Positions 34,297 to 43,966 are shown, counted from the stretch's first letter. The stretch is DNA of 54,991 nt from Pseudocolwellia sp. AS88 (GCF_030551755.1 NZ_JAUPEC010000029.1:1-54991), one strand, 5' to 3'. A program made the numbers and translations. The notes: generated by a model not told the origin, from the sequence alone.

Positions 34297-36243
34297 CTAA
34301 TCTAAATGCTCTTCTAAGAATTCACCTATTTTTTTAAATGCATCTAATCTATTACCTGGCTCATCTAAATAATGTGTTCCGTATTTATACTCGGTGTATT
34401 CCACATCAACGCCTGCTTTCTTAGCTTTATCATAAAAGTTGGAAGATTGATCTAACCTAACTTGTGTATCATAAGTACCATGCAGAAGTAGAATCGGCGC
34501 TTTTATTTTATCAAGATGATTAATTGCAGATACACTTGCTAATTCTTTGGCTACTTCACTCTTTGAAGGATCGCCAATCTCGTTAATAACATGAGCACGT
34601 AAACTGCCTTCCCATCGATAATCATCTTCCGCCAACTCAAGTAAATCACTTACGCCGGCAACACTTACAATACATTTAAATGTATTTGGTTTTTGGAAAG
34701 ATGCCGTTAGTGCCACATAACCACCATAACTATAACCTGCTAAACAAGCATTATCAGTGTTAACCAATTTTTGAGCTTTTAACCAATCAAATGCATCATA
34801 TACATCTTCTTGCATTAATTTACCCCACTCGCGGAAACCTGATACTTCAAAGTCAGAACCAAAGCCACCTGAGCCACGATAATTCATTTGTAAAACAGCA
34901 TAACCTTTACTTATAAAAAATTGAACAAAGGTATCAAAATATTGATAATCTCGAACACCGATTGGGCCACCGTGAGGCCATACAACTACAGGTGTTTTTT
35001 CAGGGCTAGCATTATGTGGTAAGGTCAAGTAACCAGAAAGCTCTGTTCCATCTTTTGCTTTATAGTTATAAGGAGTTACATTAGGGAAATTCTTTTTTTC
35101 TAGATAAGGGTATTGTGTAAACCAAATCCCTGCTTTTTTAACATTTAAATCCATCCATAAAAATTTACTTGGGCTGTTATCACTGGCAGCTAAAATAAGC
35201 ATTCTTTGTTTGTTTTGACTAAGGCTATAAATACTTGTCTCAAAGTTTTTAAATGTATTTTTAACTAATGTTGCAATATTATTATCAGCATCTTCTATGT
35301 AGTGACTTCTGCGGAAGTTATCAAAATAATAAACACCTAAAACTCTATCTCGATCAGCGGAGTATATAACACCTTCAATATCATACTTATCATGACTATA
35401 AATAATACTATCGAATTCGCCTTTTTCTATATCATATTGCCATAAAGAAGCTCTACGAGTTTCTCTATCACTAATAACCAATAATTTATTATCTTGTACA
35501 ATAATAGGTCTGAAGGTTTCACCTTGATATGCTTTTTTCTTATGTAATAGGCTCCATTCAGATGATGCATCTTTTCGATACCAAATGGTTCTTACATCAC
35601 GTTCAACTTTATCTGTTCCATAACCAAAAACAACAACACCTTCACTGTTTACAACCCAAGAATGAACATTATATGTATTAGCAAATAGCTTCTCTAAACT
35701 ACCGTCGTTAACATTAAATTTAAAAACAGCGTGATCTTTATCACGTTTATCATATAACTGAACTAAAATATGTTCTTTATCATTTTTAAGTAGCGAAACT
35801 AAACTAACATCTCCTGCTGCAATTTTTTCCCAATTATTTAGCTCTCTTTTCCCACGCTGTTTAATCTCACGTAAATTCTGACCATCGATATCTATAGCAA
35901 ATAAACGTGTCATTCTAAAATAACGATCAACTATCCTTTCAGAATAACTTGCAGAAACTAATACACGCTTTTCATTTATCCAATAAACATCATCGATTCT
36001 GTCTTTAGCTTTTTTTAGCTTAACGAGAGTTGAAATCTCTTGCCCACCAAAGTCACTCAAGACCACACTAGGACCATCATCAGTATTAAAAATAGCAACG
36101 ATCTTATTACCATCAGGTGAAACTGATGGCTTTTCAAACATAGGTAAAACACCAAAATCTTTATAGGAAAGCGCTGATTGCGCAGAGAAACTACTAAAAG
36201 CAATACTGTAGATAGCGATTGCTATGATGAACAAACTCTTCAT
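34297..36243 (-). CDS. Exported S9 family (prolyl oligopeptidase-type) peptidase
   Basis: 648 residues with a signal peptide (cleavage near SFSAQSA), a beta-propeller N-terminal part (about 25-370) and an alpha/beta-hydrolase catalytic domain (about 390-645). The nucleophile is in AGYSYGGYVAL, the acid in LHGTYDTQV and the histidine in YGTHYLDEPG. The family cleaves peptides, often dipeptidyl or acylaminoacyl units. ATG 36243 is chosen: AAGGA stands 8 nt upstream and the signal peptide begins there; an upstream in-frame start at 36300 adds unconvincing sequence. Its stop runs into the YHS remnant. Confidence 0.93.
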   Translation of the reverse strand: MKSLFIIAIAIYSIAFSSFSAQSALSYKDFGVLPMFEKPSVSPDGNKIVAIFNTDDGPSVVLSDFGGQEISTLVKLKKAKDRIDDVYWINEKRVLVSASYSERIVDRYFRMTRLFAIDIDGQNLREIKQRGKRELNNWEKIAAGDVSLVSLLKNDKEHILVQLYDKRDKDHAVFKFNVNDGSLEKLFANTYNVHSWVVNSEGVVVFGYGTDKVERDVRTIWYRKDASSEWSLLHKKKAYQGETFRPIIVQDNKLLVISDRETRRASLWQYDIEKGEFDSIIYSHDKYDIEGVIYSADRDRVLGVYYFDNFRRSHYIEDADNNIATLVKNTFKNFETSIYSLSQNKQRMLILAASDNSPSKFLWMDLNVKKAGIWFTQYPYLEKKNFPNVTPYNYKAKDGTELSGYLTLPHNASPEKTPVVVWPHGGPIGVRDYQYFDTFVQFFISKGYAVLQMNYRGSGGFGSDFEVSGFREWGKLMQEDVYDAFDWLKAQKLVNTDNACLAGYSYGGYVALTASFQKPNTFKCIVSVAGVSDLLELAEDDYRWEGSLRAHVINEIGDPSKSEVAKELASVSAINHLDKIKAPILLLHGTYDTQVRLDQSSNFYDKAKKAGVDVEYTEYKYGTHYLDEPGNRLDAFKKIGEFLEEHLD

Positions 36244-36298
36244 TAATACATCCTTGTCGATATAAATATATAAAATAATATTTTGACGAATAAAAAAC

Positions 36299-36325
36299 AA
36301 AAAGCCAATATAAATATTGGCTTTT
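36299..36325 (-). terminator. Intrinsic terminator of the pyruvate dehydrogenase operon
   Basis: AAAAGCCAATAT and ATATTGGCTTTT form a perfect 12-bp stem with a 2-nt spacer, followed on the - strand by TTTTTG then TTTTTTATT. It lies 27 nt past the lpdA stop and separates the operon from the S9 peptidase gene. Confidence 0.93.
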
Positions 36326-36351
36326 AAACTAATAATTAATTTTTTGTAAAA

Positions 36352-37782
36352 TTATTTTTTCTTTTTAACTGCTTTAGCATTTGGTAAATCAGTGATTGAA
36401 CCTTCAAAGATTTCTGCTGCTAAACCAATTGATTCGTTTAACGTTGGGTGAGCATGAATAGTTAAACCAACATCTTCAGCATCAGCGCCCATTTCAACCG
36501 CTAAACAAACTTCACCAAGCATTTCGCCAGCATTGATACCAACAATAGCACCACCAAGAACACGACCTGTTTCTTTTTCAAAGATCATCTTAGTTTTACC
36601 TTCAGTACGTGCAGAAGCGATAGCACGTCCAGAAGCTGCCCAAGGGAAGTTAGCAACTTCAATGTTTAAACCTTGTTCTTTAGCTTCACGCTCTGTAACA
36701 CCAACCCAAGCCATTTCAGGATCAGTATAAGCGATTGAAGGAATACAACGAGGTTCGAATGTATGTTTCTTACCAGAGATAACTTCAGCAGCACAATGAG
36801 CTTCATGAACAGCTTTATGAGCAAGCATTGGTTGACCAACTACGTCACCAATAGCAAAAATGTGATTTACGTTTGTACGTAATTCATTAGTCACATTAAT
36901 GAAACCACGTTCATCAACATTAACACCAGCTTTGTCAGCGTCTACTAAGTGACCATTTGGTTTACGACCAACTGCAACTAAAATTTTGTCGTAACGAACT
37001 TGCCCTTCAGGAGCGTTCTTTCCTTCAAATGTTACGTATAAACCATCGTCTTTCGCATCAACTGCAACAACTTTAGTAGACAACATGATGTTGAATTTGT
37101 TTTTGTTGTAGTTAGTGTAAATTTTAACAATGTCTTTATCTGCAGCAGGTACAAGTTGGTCAGCAAATTCAACAACTGAAACGTTAGAACCTAACGCGTT
37201 GTATACAGTACCCATTTCTAAACCAATGATACCACCACCTAGAACTAACATTTCTTCTGGAACATCTTTAAGCTCTAAAGCACCAGTTGAATCGATAACG
37301 CGTGGATCTTCTGTTGGTATAAATGGTAAATCAACCACTGAAGAACCCGCAGCAATAATTGCATTATCAAAAGTAATTGTAGTTGTACCATCTTTACCTT
37401 CAACAGCGATTGTTTTATCGCTAGTGAATTTGCCGTAGCCGTAAACAGTTGTAACTTTACGTGCTTTAGCCATTCCGCCTAAACCACCAGTTAATTGACC
37501 GATTACACTTTCTTTCCAACCACGAATTTTGTCTAAATCGATTTCAGGCTTACCAAATGTAACACCGTGAGATGCCATTTCAGCAGCATCATCAATTACT
37601 TTAGCTACGTGTAATAATGCTTTTGATGGAATACAACCAACATTTAAACAAACACCGCCAAGTGTTTCACGACTTTCAACTAATACTACATCTAAACCTA
37701 AATCGGCAGCGCGGAATGCTGCTGAATAACCACCAGGGCCTGCGCCTAAAACTACTACTTGAGTTTTAATTTCGTTGCTCAT
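36352..37782 (-). CDS. lpdA: Dihydrolipoyl dehydrogenase (E3)
   Basis: FAD enzyme that reoxidises dihydrolipoyl groups of pyruvate (and 2-oxoglutarate) dehydrogenase with NAD. The FAD motif VVLGAGPGGYSAAFRAADLG (about 10-29), the redox disulfide in GGVCLNVGCIPSKALL (about 42-57), the NAD motif VLGGGIIGLEMG (about 181-192) and the C-terminal HAHPTLNE with the catalytic His/Glu are all present. At 476 residues it is full length. It is the last gene of pdhR-aceE-aceF-lpdA, separated from aceF by 232 bp containing a large hairpin, so its level may be set separately. Confidence 0.97.
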   Translation of the reverse strand: MSNEIKTQVVVLGAGPGGYSAAFRAADLGLDVVLVESRETLGGVCLNVGCIPSKALLHVAKVIDDAAEMASHGVTFGKPEIDLDKIRGWKESVIGQLTGGLGGMAKARKVTTVYGYGKFTSDKTIAVEGKDGTTTITFDNAIIAAGSSVVDLPFIPTEDPRVIDSTGALELKDVPEEMLVLGGGIIGLEMGTVYNALGSNVSVVEFADQLVPAADKDIVKIYTNYNKNKFNIMLSTKVVAVDAKDDGLYVTFEGKNAPEGQVRYDKILVAVGRKPNGHLVDADKAGVNVDERGFINVTNELRTNVNHIFAIGDVVGQPMLAHKAVHEAHCAAEVISGKKHTFEPRCIPSIAYTDPEMAWVGVTEREAKEQGLNIEVANFPWAASGRAIASARTEGKTKMIFEKETGRVLGGAIVGINAGEMLGEVCLAVEMGADAEDVGLTIHAHPTLNESIGLAAEIFEGSITDLPNAKAVKKKK

Positions 37783-37921
37783 GCTAACCTCAAATTTTGT
37801 ATGAATATTTATTGCGTTGTTTAAATAAGCTTAATAAACACAACAAAGAATTTATTTTTATAATTCTGACAAGAAGTCTACTTAAACTCCGTCAAAATCT
37901 CTATCATTAATGAAAGATAAT

Positions 37922-37975
37922 GTCGGTAAATATAAAAACTTTCAGTATATGTTACTGATGGGCTAATTTACCGAC
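37922..37975 (-). promoter_or_regulatory. Two-tier hairpin between aceF and lpdA
   Basis: GTCGGTAAAT (37922-37931) and ATTTACCGAC (37966-37975) pair perfectly over 10 bp. Inside, TCAGTA and TACTGA (37942-37947 with 37953-37958) form a second stem. There is no T-run. In the pdh transcript it could act as a processing or stability structure that uncouples lpdA from aceEF; in E. coli lpdA also has separate expression. Confidence 0.6.
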
Positions 37976-38014
37976 CTATTCATTAAGACACTTGTTACTT
38001 ATAAAATACTTAAA

Positions 38015-39979
38015 TTATAAAACAAGCTTTCTAATGTCTGACATAACACCCGCTAAATGCACAGTAAAGCGTGCTGCAAGTGCACCATCAATTACACGAT
38101 GATCGTAAGACATAGACAATGGCAACATTAACTTAGGCTCAAAGTCTTTACCATTCCACTTAGGTTTCATTTCAGATTTAGATACACCTAAAATAGCAAC
38201 CTCAGGTGCATTAACGATTGGAGTAAATGCTGTACCACCAATGCCACCTAAACTTGAAATAGTAAAACAACCGCCCTGCATATCAGCAGCTTTAAGTTTA
38301 CCTTCACGTGCTTTAACACTAATTTCTAAAAGCTCACGAGATAATTCGTAAATACCTTTCTTATCAACATCACGCACAACAGGAACAACAAGTCCGTTTG
38401 GAGTATCTACAGCAACACCAATGTGGATGTACTTCTTAAGGATCAAGCTTTCGCCATCTTCACTTAAGCTTGAGTTGAATGTTGGGTATGCACGTAAAGC
38501 GTCTGCAGCAGCTTTTAAAATAAACACAAGTGGTGTAATTTTAAAGCCAAGTTTTTGCTTTTCACAAACAACGTTTTGTTCCTTACGGAAAGCTTCAACG
38601 TTAGTAATATCAGCTTCATCAAATTGAGTAACGTGTGGAATTGTTACCCAGTTGCGATGTAAGAATGGACCAGATATTTTCTGAATACGTGATAAGGCTT
38701 TAGTTTCAATCTCACCAAATTTAGAGAAATCGATAGCTTTAGCGCTTACAACTTGTAATCCACCTTCGCCAGCAGCTACTGAACTACCTGCATTCGCTTT
38801 CGGACGAGACAATTCATATTTAACGTATGATTGAACATCTTCTTTTAGGATACGACCTTTACGACCAGTACCTTTAACTAAGGTTAGATCAACACCAAAC
38901 TCACGAGCCACTCTACGGATAGAAGGAGAAGTGTAAATAGCTCCTACCGCTTTATGTGTACCCGCTTGAGGATGATGAGGAACAGGCGCAGATTTAGCTT
39001 TAGTTGCAGGTGCTGTAACTGGAGCTGAAACAACAGCTGGAGTTTCAACCGGTACTGGCGCAATAGGAGCACCACTACTTGTTTCAAGCTTAATAACTAA
39101 AGTGCCTTTTTTAACTTTACCGCCAGTAGACACTAATACTTCTTTAACTGTACCAGCATGAGTAGATGGTACATCCATAGTCGCTTTATCAGTTTCTAGG
39201 GTAATTAAGCCATCTTCTTCATTGATTTCATCACCAACAGCAACAAGTACATCAATAATATCAACTTCGCCGTCTTCACCAATATCTGGAACAACAATAT
39301 CAATAATTGCACTTTCAGTAGCAACCGGTGCAGCAGCCTGAGCTACAGGAGCCGAGGCAACAGGTGCAGGCGCTGCAGTTTCAGCAACAACAGAACCACC
39401 AGAAGTTTCTAGTTTAATAACAAGCGTACCTTGTTTAACTTTATCACCATTTGAGATGAAAACTTCTTTAACGGTTCCGGCATGAGTAGACGGTACGTCC
39501 ATTGTTGCTTTATCTGTTTCTAAGGTAATTAAGCCATCTTCAGCTTCGATTACATCGCCAACAGCAACAAGTACATCAATAACGTCAACTTCGCCATCTT
39601 CACCAATATCAGGTACAGCAACGTCAATGACTTCACTTGCGCCTGAAGCTGCTGGCGCAGCTGGAGCTTCAACAGCAGGCGTTTCTGCTACAGGTGCAGC
39701 TGGTGCTTCAGCGGCAGGAGCTTCAGCCGGAGCCTCTGCACCTGATGCTTGTAATTCACCAATTACGTCACCTTCTTTAATTTTGTCGCCAACAGATACT
39801 GAAAGACTTGATAATACTCCAGCAAAAGGTGCTGGAATATCCATTGAAGCTTTATCAGTTTCAACAGTCACAATACCTTCGTCAGCTTCTAATGTATCGC
39901 CAACAGCAACACAAATTTCAATAATCTCAACTTCTTCGCCACCAACATCTGGGACTAGAATTTTTTGAATATCAGACAT
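38015..39979 (-). CDS. aceF: Pyruvate dehydrogenase E2, dihydrolipoyl acetyltransferase
   Basis: Core acetyltransferase of the pyruvate dehydrogenase complex, 654 residues. Three lipoyl domains are visible by their lipoylated lysines in ETDKASMDIP (about 43) and twice ETDKATMDVP (about 156 and 264), joined by Ala/Pro-rich linkers. A peripheral-subunit-binding domain follows (about 350-390, SPSIRRVAREFG), then the catalytic domain with DHRVIDGALAARF at the end. ATG 39979 starts MSDIQKILVPDVG; an in-frame GTG at 40003 is less likely because it would nearly touch the aceE stop. Lipoyl domains 2 and 3 are near-copies at the DNA level. Confidence 0.97.
   Translation of the reverse strand: MSDIQKILVPDVGGEEVEIIEICVAVGDTLEADEGIVTVETDKASMDIPAPFAGVLSSLSVSVGDKIKEGDVIGELQASGAEAPAEAPAAEAPAAPVAETPAVEAPAAPAASGASEVIDVAVPDIGEDGEVDVIDVLVAVGDVIEAEDGLITLETDKATMDVPSTHAGTVKEVFISNGDKVKQGTLVIKLETSGGSVVAETAAPAPVASAPVAQAAAPVATESAIIDIVVPDIGEDGEVDIIDVLVAVGDEINEEDGLITLETDKATMDVPSTHAGTVKEVLVSTGGKVKKGTLVIKLETSSGAPIAPVPVETPAVVSAPVTAPATKAKSAPVPHHPQAGTHKAVGAIYTSPSIRRVAREFGVDLTLVKGTGRKGRILKEDVQSYVKYELSRPKANAGSSVAAGEGGLQVVSAKAIDFSKFGEIETKALSRIQKISGPFLHRNWVTIPHVTQFDEADITNVEAFRKEQNVVCEKQKLGFKITPLVFILKAAADALRAYPTFNSSLSEDGESLILKKYIHIGVAVDTPNGLVVPVVRDVDKKGIYELSRELLEISVKAREGKLKAADMQGGCFTISSLGGIGGTAFTPIVNAPEVAILGVSKSEMKPKWNGKDFEPKLMLPLSMSYDHRVIDGALAARFTVHLAGVMSDIRKLVL
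39086..39604 (-). repeat. Direct DNA repeat coding lipoyl domains 2 and 3 of aceF
   Basis: About 195 bp at 39086-39280 and 39410-39604 are closely similar and offset by 324 bp (108 codons), including shared stretches such as GGTAATTAAGCCATCTTC. They encode the second and third lipoyl domains with linker. The similarity is high enough to allow homologous deletion or gain of one domain. Confidence 0.8.
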
Positions 39980-40005
39980 TTCTTTGATTCCTTCTCTAGT
40001 CACTA

Positions 40006-42690
40006 TTACGCGTAAAGTGGGTTAAGTTTATCAGTGTCAATGTTAAAGCGTTTAATTGCTTCAGTTACAAGACTTCTTTCTACTTCGCCACGGCTTGCTA
40101 ATTCGAATAATGAAGCAACAACAATGTAGCTAGCATTAACTTCGAAATGCGTACGTAAGTTAGCACGGCTATCACTACGACCGAAACCATCAGTACCTAA
40201 ACAACGGTAGTCTGTGTCAATAAATGCACGAACCTGGTCTGAGTATGATTTAACATAATCAGTTGCAGCAATTGCTGGACCCGCATCTTTAGTAATTACA
40301 CTAGAGATATGAGCAGACTTTTGTTTTGCTTCAGGGTTAAGCATGTTCCAACGAGTAACTTCTTGACCTTCACGAGCTAACTCGTTGAATGAAGTTACAG
40401 AGTAAACGTCACTTGAAACGTTGTAATCTTCACTTAATATTTGAGCCGCTTTACGTACTTCATTTAAGATAGTACCAGAACCCATTAATTGAACATTTGC
40501 TTTGGCTTTTTTAGCTTCTACACGTTCAAGTTTGTAAATACCTTTAATGATATCTTTAGCAACTTGCTCGCCTTCAGCACCTTCAGGCATTGCAGGATGT
40601 TGGTAGTTTTCATTCATTAATGTCATGTAGTAGAAAACATTTTCGTTCTCACCGTACATGCGACGTAAACCATCTTGAACAATAACAGCAACTTCATAAC
40701 CGTATGTTGGATCATAAGTTACACAGTTAGGGATCAAGTTAGCTTGAACATGTGAATGTCCATCTTGATGTTGTAAACCTTCACCGTTAAGTGTTGTACG
40801 ACCAGCAGTAGCACCTAATAAGAAACCACGTGCTTGGCTATCGCCAGCTGCCCATGCTAAATCACCAACACGTTGGAAACCAAACATTGAGTAGTAGATG
40901 TAGAACGGGATAGTTGTCGCGTTACAAGTAGAGTAAGACGTACCAGAAGCAACCCAAGAAGCCATTGCACCTAACTCGTTGATACCTTCTTGTAATACTT
41001 GACCTTTCTTATCTTCACGGTAGTAAGCAACTTGGTCAGCATCTTGAGGAACATATTTTTGTCCTTCGTTTGCATAAATACCAACTTGGCGGAATAAACC
41101 TTCCATACCGAAAGTACGTGCTTCATCAGGTATAATTGGAACAACACGCTTACCAATTTTCTTATCTTTTAAAACAGCATTTAATACACGAACAAACGTC
41201 ATTGTTGACGAAACTTCACGCTCACCAGAACCTTTCAAAATAGCATCGAATATTTTCAATCCAGGCATTTCTAATTGTTCTTCAGCTTGTTCACGACGAG
41301 CAGGTAATGAACCACCTAAGGCTTCACGACGAGCTTTCATGTACAAGTATTCAGGGCTATCTTCCGGGAATTTGTAGAATGGTAAATCTTCAATTTGATC
41401 ATCAGCGATAGGCATATTGAAACGATCACGGTATCTCTTGATAGATTCAACGTCCATTTTCTTAACGTTATGTGCAACGTTTTGCGCTTCGCCTGATGCA
41501 CCTAAACCAAAACCTTTAACAGTTTTAGCAAGGATTACTGTAGGACGACCTTTTGTTTCCATTGCTTTTTTGTAAGCAGCGTAAACTTTAACAGGATCAT
41601 GTCCACCACGGTTTAAGCGGTAGATATCTTCGTCAGACATGTTAGCAACTAATGCAGCTGTTTCTGGGTATTTATTGAAGAAGTTTTCGCGAGTGTACTT
41701 ACCACCTTTCGCTTTACAGTTTTGGTATTCACCATCTACTGTTTCACTCATCAATTGTAATAATTTACCTGAAGTATCACGGGCGATTAATGCATCCCAG
41801 TATGAACCCCAAATAACTTTAACAACTTCCCAACCTGCGCCACGGAATGTACCTTCAAGTTCTTGAATGATTTTTCCGTTACCACGTACTGGTCCATCTA
41901 AACGTTGTAAGTTACAGTTGATAACGAAACATAAGTTATCTAAACCTTCACGTGAAGCTAAACCAATAGCACCTAATGATTCTGGTTCATCAGTTTCACC
42001 ATCACCTAAGTAACAGTAAACACGTTGACCTGAACAATCTTTAATTCCACGGTCTGTAAGGTATTTTAAGAAACGAGCCGTATAAATAGCTTGTAATGGA
42101 CCTAAGCCCATAGAAACTGTAGGGAACTGCCAAAAATCTTTCATCAAATGAGGATGCGGGTATGAAGATAAACCTTCGCCATCACACTCTTGACGGAAGT
42201 TATTCATTTGCTTCTCAGTTAAACGGCCTTCTAAAAATGCGCGACCGTAAATACCTGGAGAAATATGACCTTGTGCGAAAATAAAATCGCCGCCATCTTT
42301 TTCTGAAGCAGCTTTAAAGAAGTGGTTAAAACCTACATCGTAAAGTGTCGCAGAAGAAGCGAAGCTGCCAATGTGACCACCTAAGTCTAAATCTTTCTTT
42401 GAAGCACGTAATACAAGTACTAAAGCATTCCAACGAATTGCAGCACGAATGCGCGACTCGATAGTTTGGTCTGCAGGCATGTGTGGTTCTTGCCCAGGAG
42501 GAATAGTGTTTACGTATGCTGTTTTAGCATCAAACGGTAAATGTGTACCGCTACGACGTGCACTATCGATTAATTTTTCCAATAGATAATGAGCGCGCTC
42601 AGGCCCTTCATTTTCTAATACAGACTCCATTGATTCTAACCATTCTTGCGTTTCTAAAGAATCAATATCAATTTTCGGGAGCTCAGACAT
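40006..42690 (-). CDS. aceE: Pyruvate dehydrogenase E1 component (homodimeric)
   Basis: Thiamine-diphosphate enzyme that decarboxylates pyruvate and acetylates the lipoyl group of E2. At 894 residues it matches the single-chain E1 of gammaproteobacteria (E. coli 887). The ThDP/Mg motif is LGDGETDEPES (about 228-238) with NCNLQRLDGPVRGNG following. The N-terminal HLPFDAKTAYVNTIPP region and AWAAGDSQARGFLLG with GLQHQDGHSH are conserved. The aceF ATG lies about 26 nt past its stop. It is the second gene of the pdhR operon, after two intergenic hairpins. Confidence 0.98.
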   Translation of the reverse strand: MSELPKIDIDSLETQEWLESMESVLENEGPERAHYLLEKLIDSARRSGTHLPFDAKTAYVNTIPPGQEPHMPADQTIESRIRAAIRWNALVLVLRASKKDLDLGGHIGSFASSATLYDVGFNHFFKAASEKDGGDFIFAQGHISPGIYGRAFLEGRLTEKQMNNFRQECDGEGLSSYPHPHLMKDFWQFPTVSMGLGPLQAIYTARFLKYLTDRGIKDCSGQRVYCYLGDGETDEPESLGAIGLASREGLDNLCFVINCNLQRLDGPVRGNGKIIQELEGTFRGAGWEVVKVIWGSYWDALIARDTSGKLLQLMSETVDGEYQNCKAKGGKYTRENFFNKYPETAALVANMSDEDIYRLNRGGHDPVKVYAAYKKAMETKGRPTVILAKTVKGFGLGASGEAQNVAHNVKKMDVESIKRYRDRFNMPIADDQIEDLPFYKFPEDSPEYLYMKARREALGGSLPARREQAEEQLEMPGLKIFDAILKGSGEREVSSTMTFVRVLNAVLKDKKIGKRVVPIIPDEARTFGMEGLFRQVGIYANEGQKYVPQDADQVAYYREDKKGQVLQEGINELGAMASWVASGTSYSTCNATTIPFYIYYSMFGFQRVGDLAWAAGDSQARGFLLGATAGRTTLNGEGLQHQDGHSHVQANLIPNCVTYDPTYGYEVAVIVQDGLRRMYGENENVFYYMTLMNENYQHPAMPEGAEGEQVAKDIIKGIYKLERVEAKKAKANVQLMGSGTILNEVRKAAQILSEDYNVSSDVYSVTSFNELAREGQEVTRWNMLNPEAKQKSAHISSVITKDAGPAIAATDYVKSYSDQVRAFIDTDYRCLGTDGFGRSDSRANLRTHFEVNASYIVVASLFELASRGEVERSLVTEAIKRFNIDTDKLNPLYA

Positions 42691-42715
42691 AATTACTTAG
42701 TCTCCAAATGTTATT

Positions 42716-42808
42716 AAAGCCACTACATATTGTGGCTTTGGGATTAAAGTTAAATATTAAAATTTACTTAAAAATTACTTAAACAATTAAAGGCAATTAA
42801 CCTTTAAT
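42716..42808 (-). promoter_or_regulatory. Two hairpins between pdhR and aceE
   Basis: AAAGCCAC and GTGGCTTT (42716-42723 with 42732-42739) form a perfect 8-bp stem; ATTAAAGG and CCTTTAAT (42786-42793 with 42801-42808) form another. Neither has a good T-run on the - strand. They may limit read-through or cut the mRNA so that pdhR is made at a lower level than aceE. Confidence 0.55.
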
Positions 42809-42829
42809 AATAATGTTTAGACTATACGC

Positions 42830-43603
42830 CTATGTTTTACGTTGCATCCGTCTCATTGAACGCTCTACACGACTATTTTCTTGTGTGAGTTTCAACAAAA
42901 CTTCTTCAATAAAAGCTAAATGACTATGGCTAGCTCCCCAAGCACGCTGAGGTTTACCACTAACTATAGCTTCTAATAAATTCTTTCGGTAATCTGTATT
43001 CTGAGAGAAAATATCAGGCCGCTTAGCCATCATTGTTAAATTCTTTTCTATATTGTCTACTAGTAAGCTTTTCATACTGCGAGATAAGTGCAAAATAATC
43101 GCGTTATGTGAAGCCGCACAAATGGCTAAATAAAAATCGAATACTGCATTAGCTTCTAATTTGTAGTCGTTTTCTAACTGTGCATTACCAATATTGTCGT
43201 GTTTCTTTTGTATCTCACTGAAGTCAGCTTCTGTGCCTCGCATTGCAGCGTAATATGAAGCCATGCCTTCTATTCCGTGTCTAAACTCTAACAAATCAAA
43301 CTGCGATTCATTATTTTGAGCCATTAACTCGAAAAGTGGATCAGACAAACCACTTAGAATGGTTTCGCTAACAAAGGTTCCACCACCTTGTTTACGTACT
43401 ACCAATTTTTTTGCTTCTAGCTTTTGTATCGCTTCTCTTAAAGATGGACGCGATACATCAAATTGCTTAGCAAGTTCACGTTCAGGTAACAATTTCTCAC
43501 CTGCCTGTAAGCTTCCTTCAAGTATCATAGTTTCCAATTGCTCTTGAATAACATCAGATAACTTTGGTTGCTTAACTGTTTTTATTAAACCGCTATACGA
43601 CAT
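42830..43603 (-). CDS. pdhR: Pyruvate dehydrogenase repressor PdhR
   Basis: GntR-family (FadR subfamily) repressor whose DNA binding is relieved by pyruvate. The N-terminal winged helix contains QPKLSDVIQEQLETMILEG and PERELAKQFDVSRPSLREAI, almost identical to E. coli PdhR. The C-terminal FCD domain (about 85-235) includes HLAFIEEVLL near the end. The ATG at 43603 (MSYSGLIKTVKQPKLSD) fits the family start; an in-frame GTG at 43624 would add seven residues. It heads the pdhR-aceE-aceF-lpdA operon, with its own operator upstream. Confidence 0.96.
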   Translation of the reverse strand: MSYSGLIKTVKQPKLSDVIQEQLETMILEGSLQAGEKLLPERELAKQFDVSRPSLREAIQKLEAKKLVVRKQGGGTFVSETILSGLSDPLFELMAQNNESQFDLLEFRHGIEGMASYYAAMRGTEADFSEIQKKHDNIGNAQLENDYKLEANAVFDFYLAICAASHNAIILHLSRSMKSLLVDNIEKNLTMMAKRPDIFSQNTDYRKNLLEAIVSGKPQRAWGASHSHLAFIEEVLLKLTQENSRVERSMRRMQRKT

Positions 43604-43650
43604 TTTGCTTACTACCTCTACCACCTAACAGGCTTAAAAAAGCTTGGTAA

Positions 43651-43664
43651 ATTGGTCTTACCAT
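43651..43664. promoter_or_regulatory. PdhR operator upstream of pdhR
   Basis: ATTGGTCTTACCAT matches the known E. coli PdhR box (ATTGGTnnnACCAAT) at all defined bases except the last two, where T-T replaces A-T. It lies 48 bp upstream of the pdhR ATG, where a repressor would block the operon promoter, so autoregulation is expected. Confidence 0.85.
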
Positions 43665-43966
43665 TAATATTTTGGTGTAAAAATAACAAAACTTCGTGGT
43701 TTTGTAAACGTAACATAGTTTAATTCGAAGCATTTTCCAAGTGAAATTTTAGAGTTAAAGCTTCAAACAAACGTTTAACTCCAATATTAATGACTATTGA
43801 TAATCATGTAAAAACATGAAATTACAACAACTTGGCTTAGACCTACTTAATGCTTTATTTATCTAAATCTAAAGTAACTTTTATATTTTGTTTATTACAT
43901 AAATAAGCTTAGTTTATGTAATAAAACAACATAAGCTTTAAAGTTGCATACTAAAACTTAACGCCC
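43665..43966. other. Intergenic region between the PdhR box and ampE
   Basis: 302 bp without a gene. GAGTTAAA (43752-43759) and TTTAACTC (43774-43781) form a perfect 8-bp inverted repeat, and TTTATTACATAAA (43891-43903) with TTTATGTAATAAA (43913-43925) forms a perfect 13-bp hairpin 42 bp past the ampE stop. The latter is the likely 3' end of the ampDE transcript, although no T-run follows on the - strand. Confidence 0.55.

Noticed and set aside
37130-37438. A 102-codon + strand frame inside lpdA
   Set aside because: Antisense shadow; the sense frame encodes the conserved NAD-binding part of E3.
39627-39968. A 113-codon + strand frame rich in Ala, Ser and Gly
   Set aside because: It is the antisense shadow of the Ala/Pro-rich linker of aceF.
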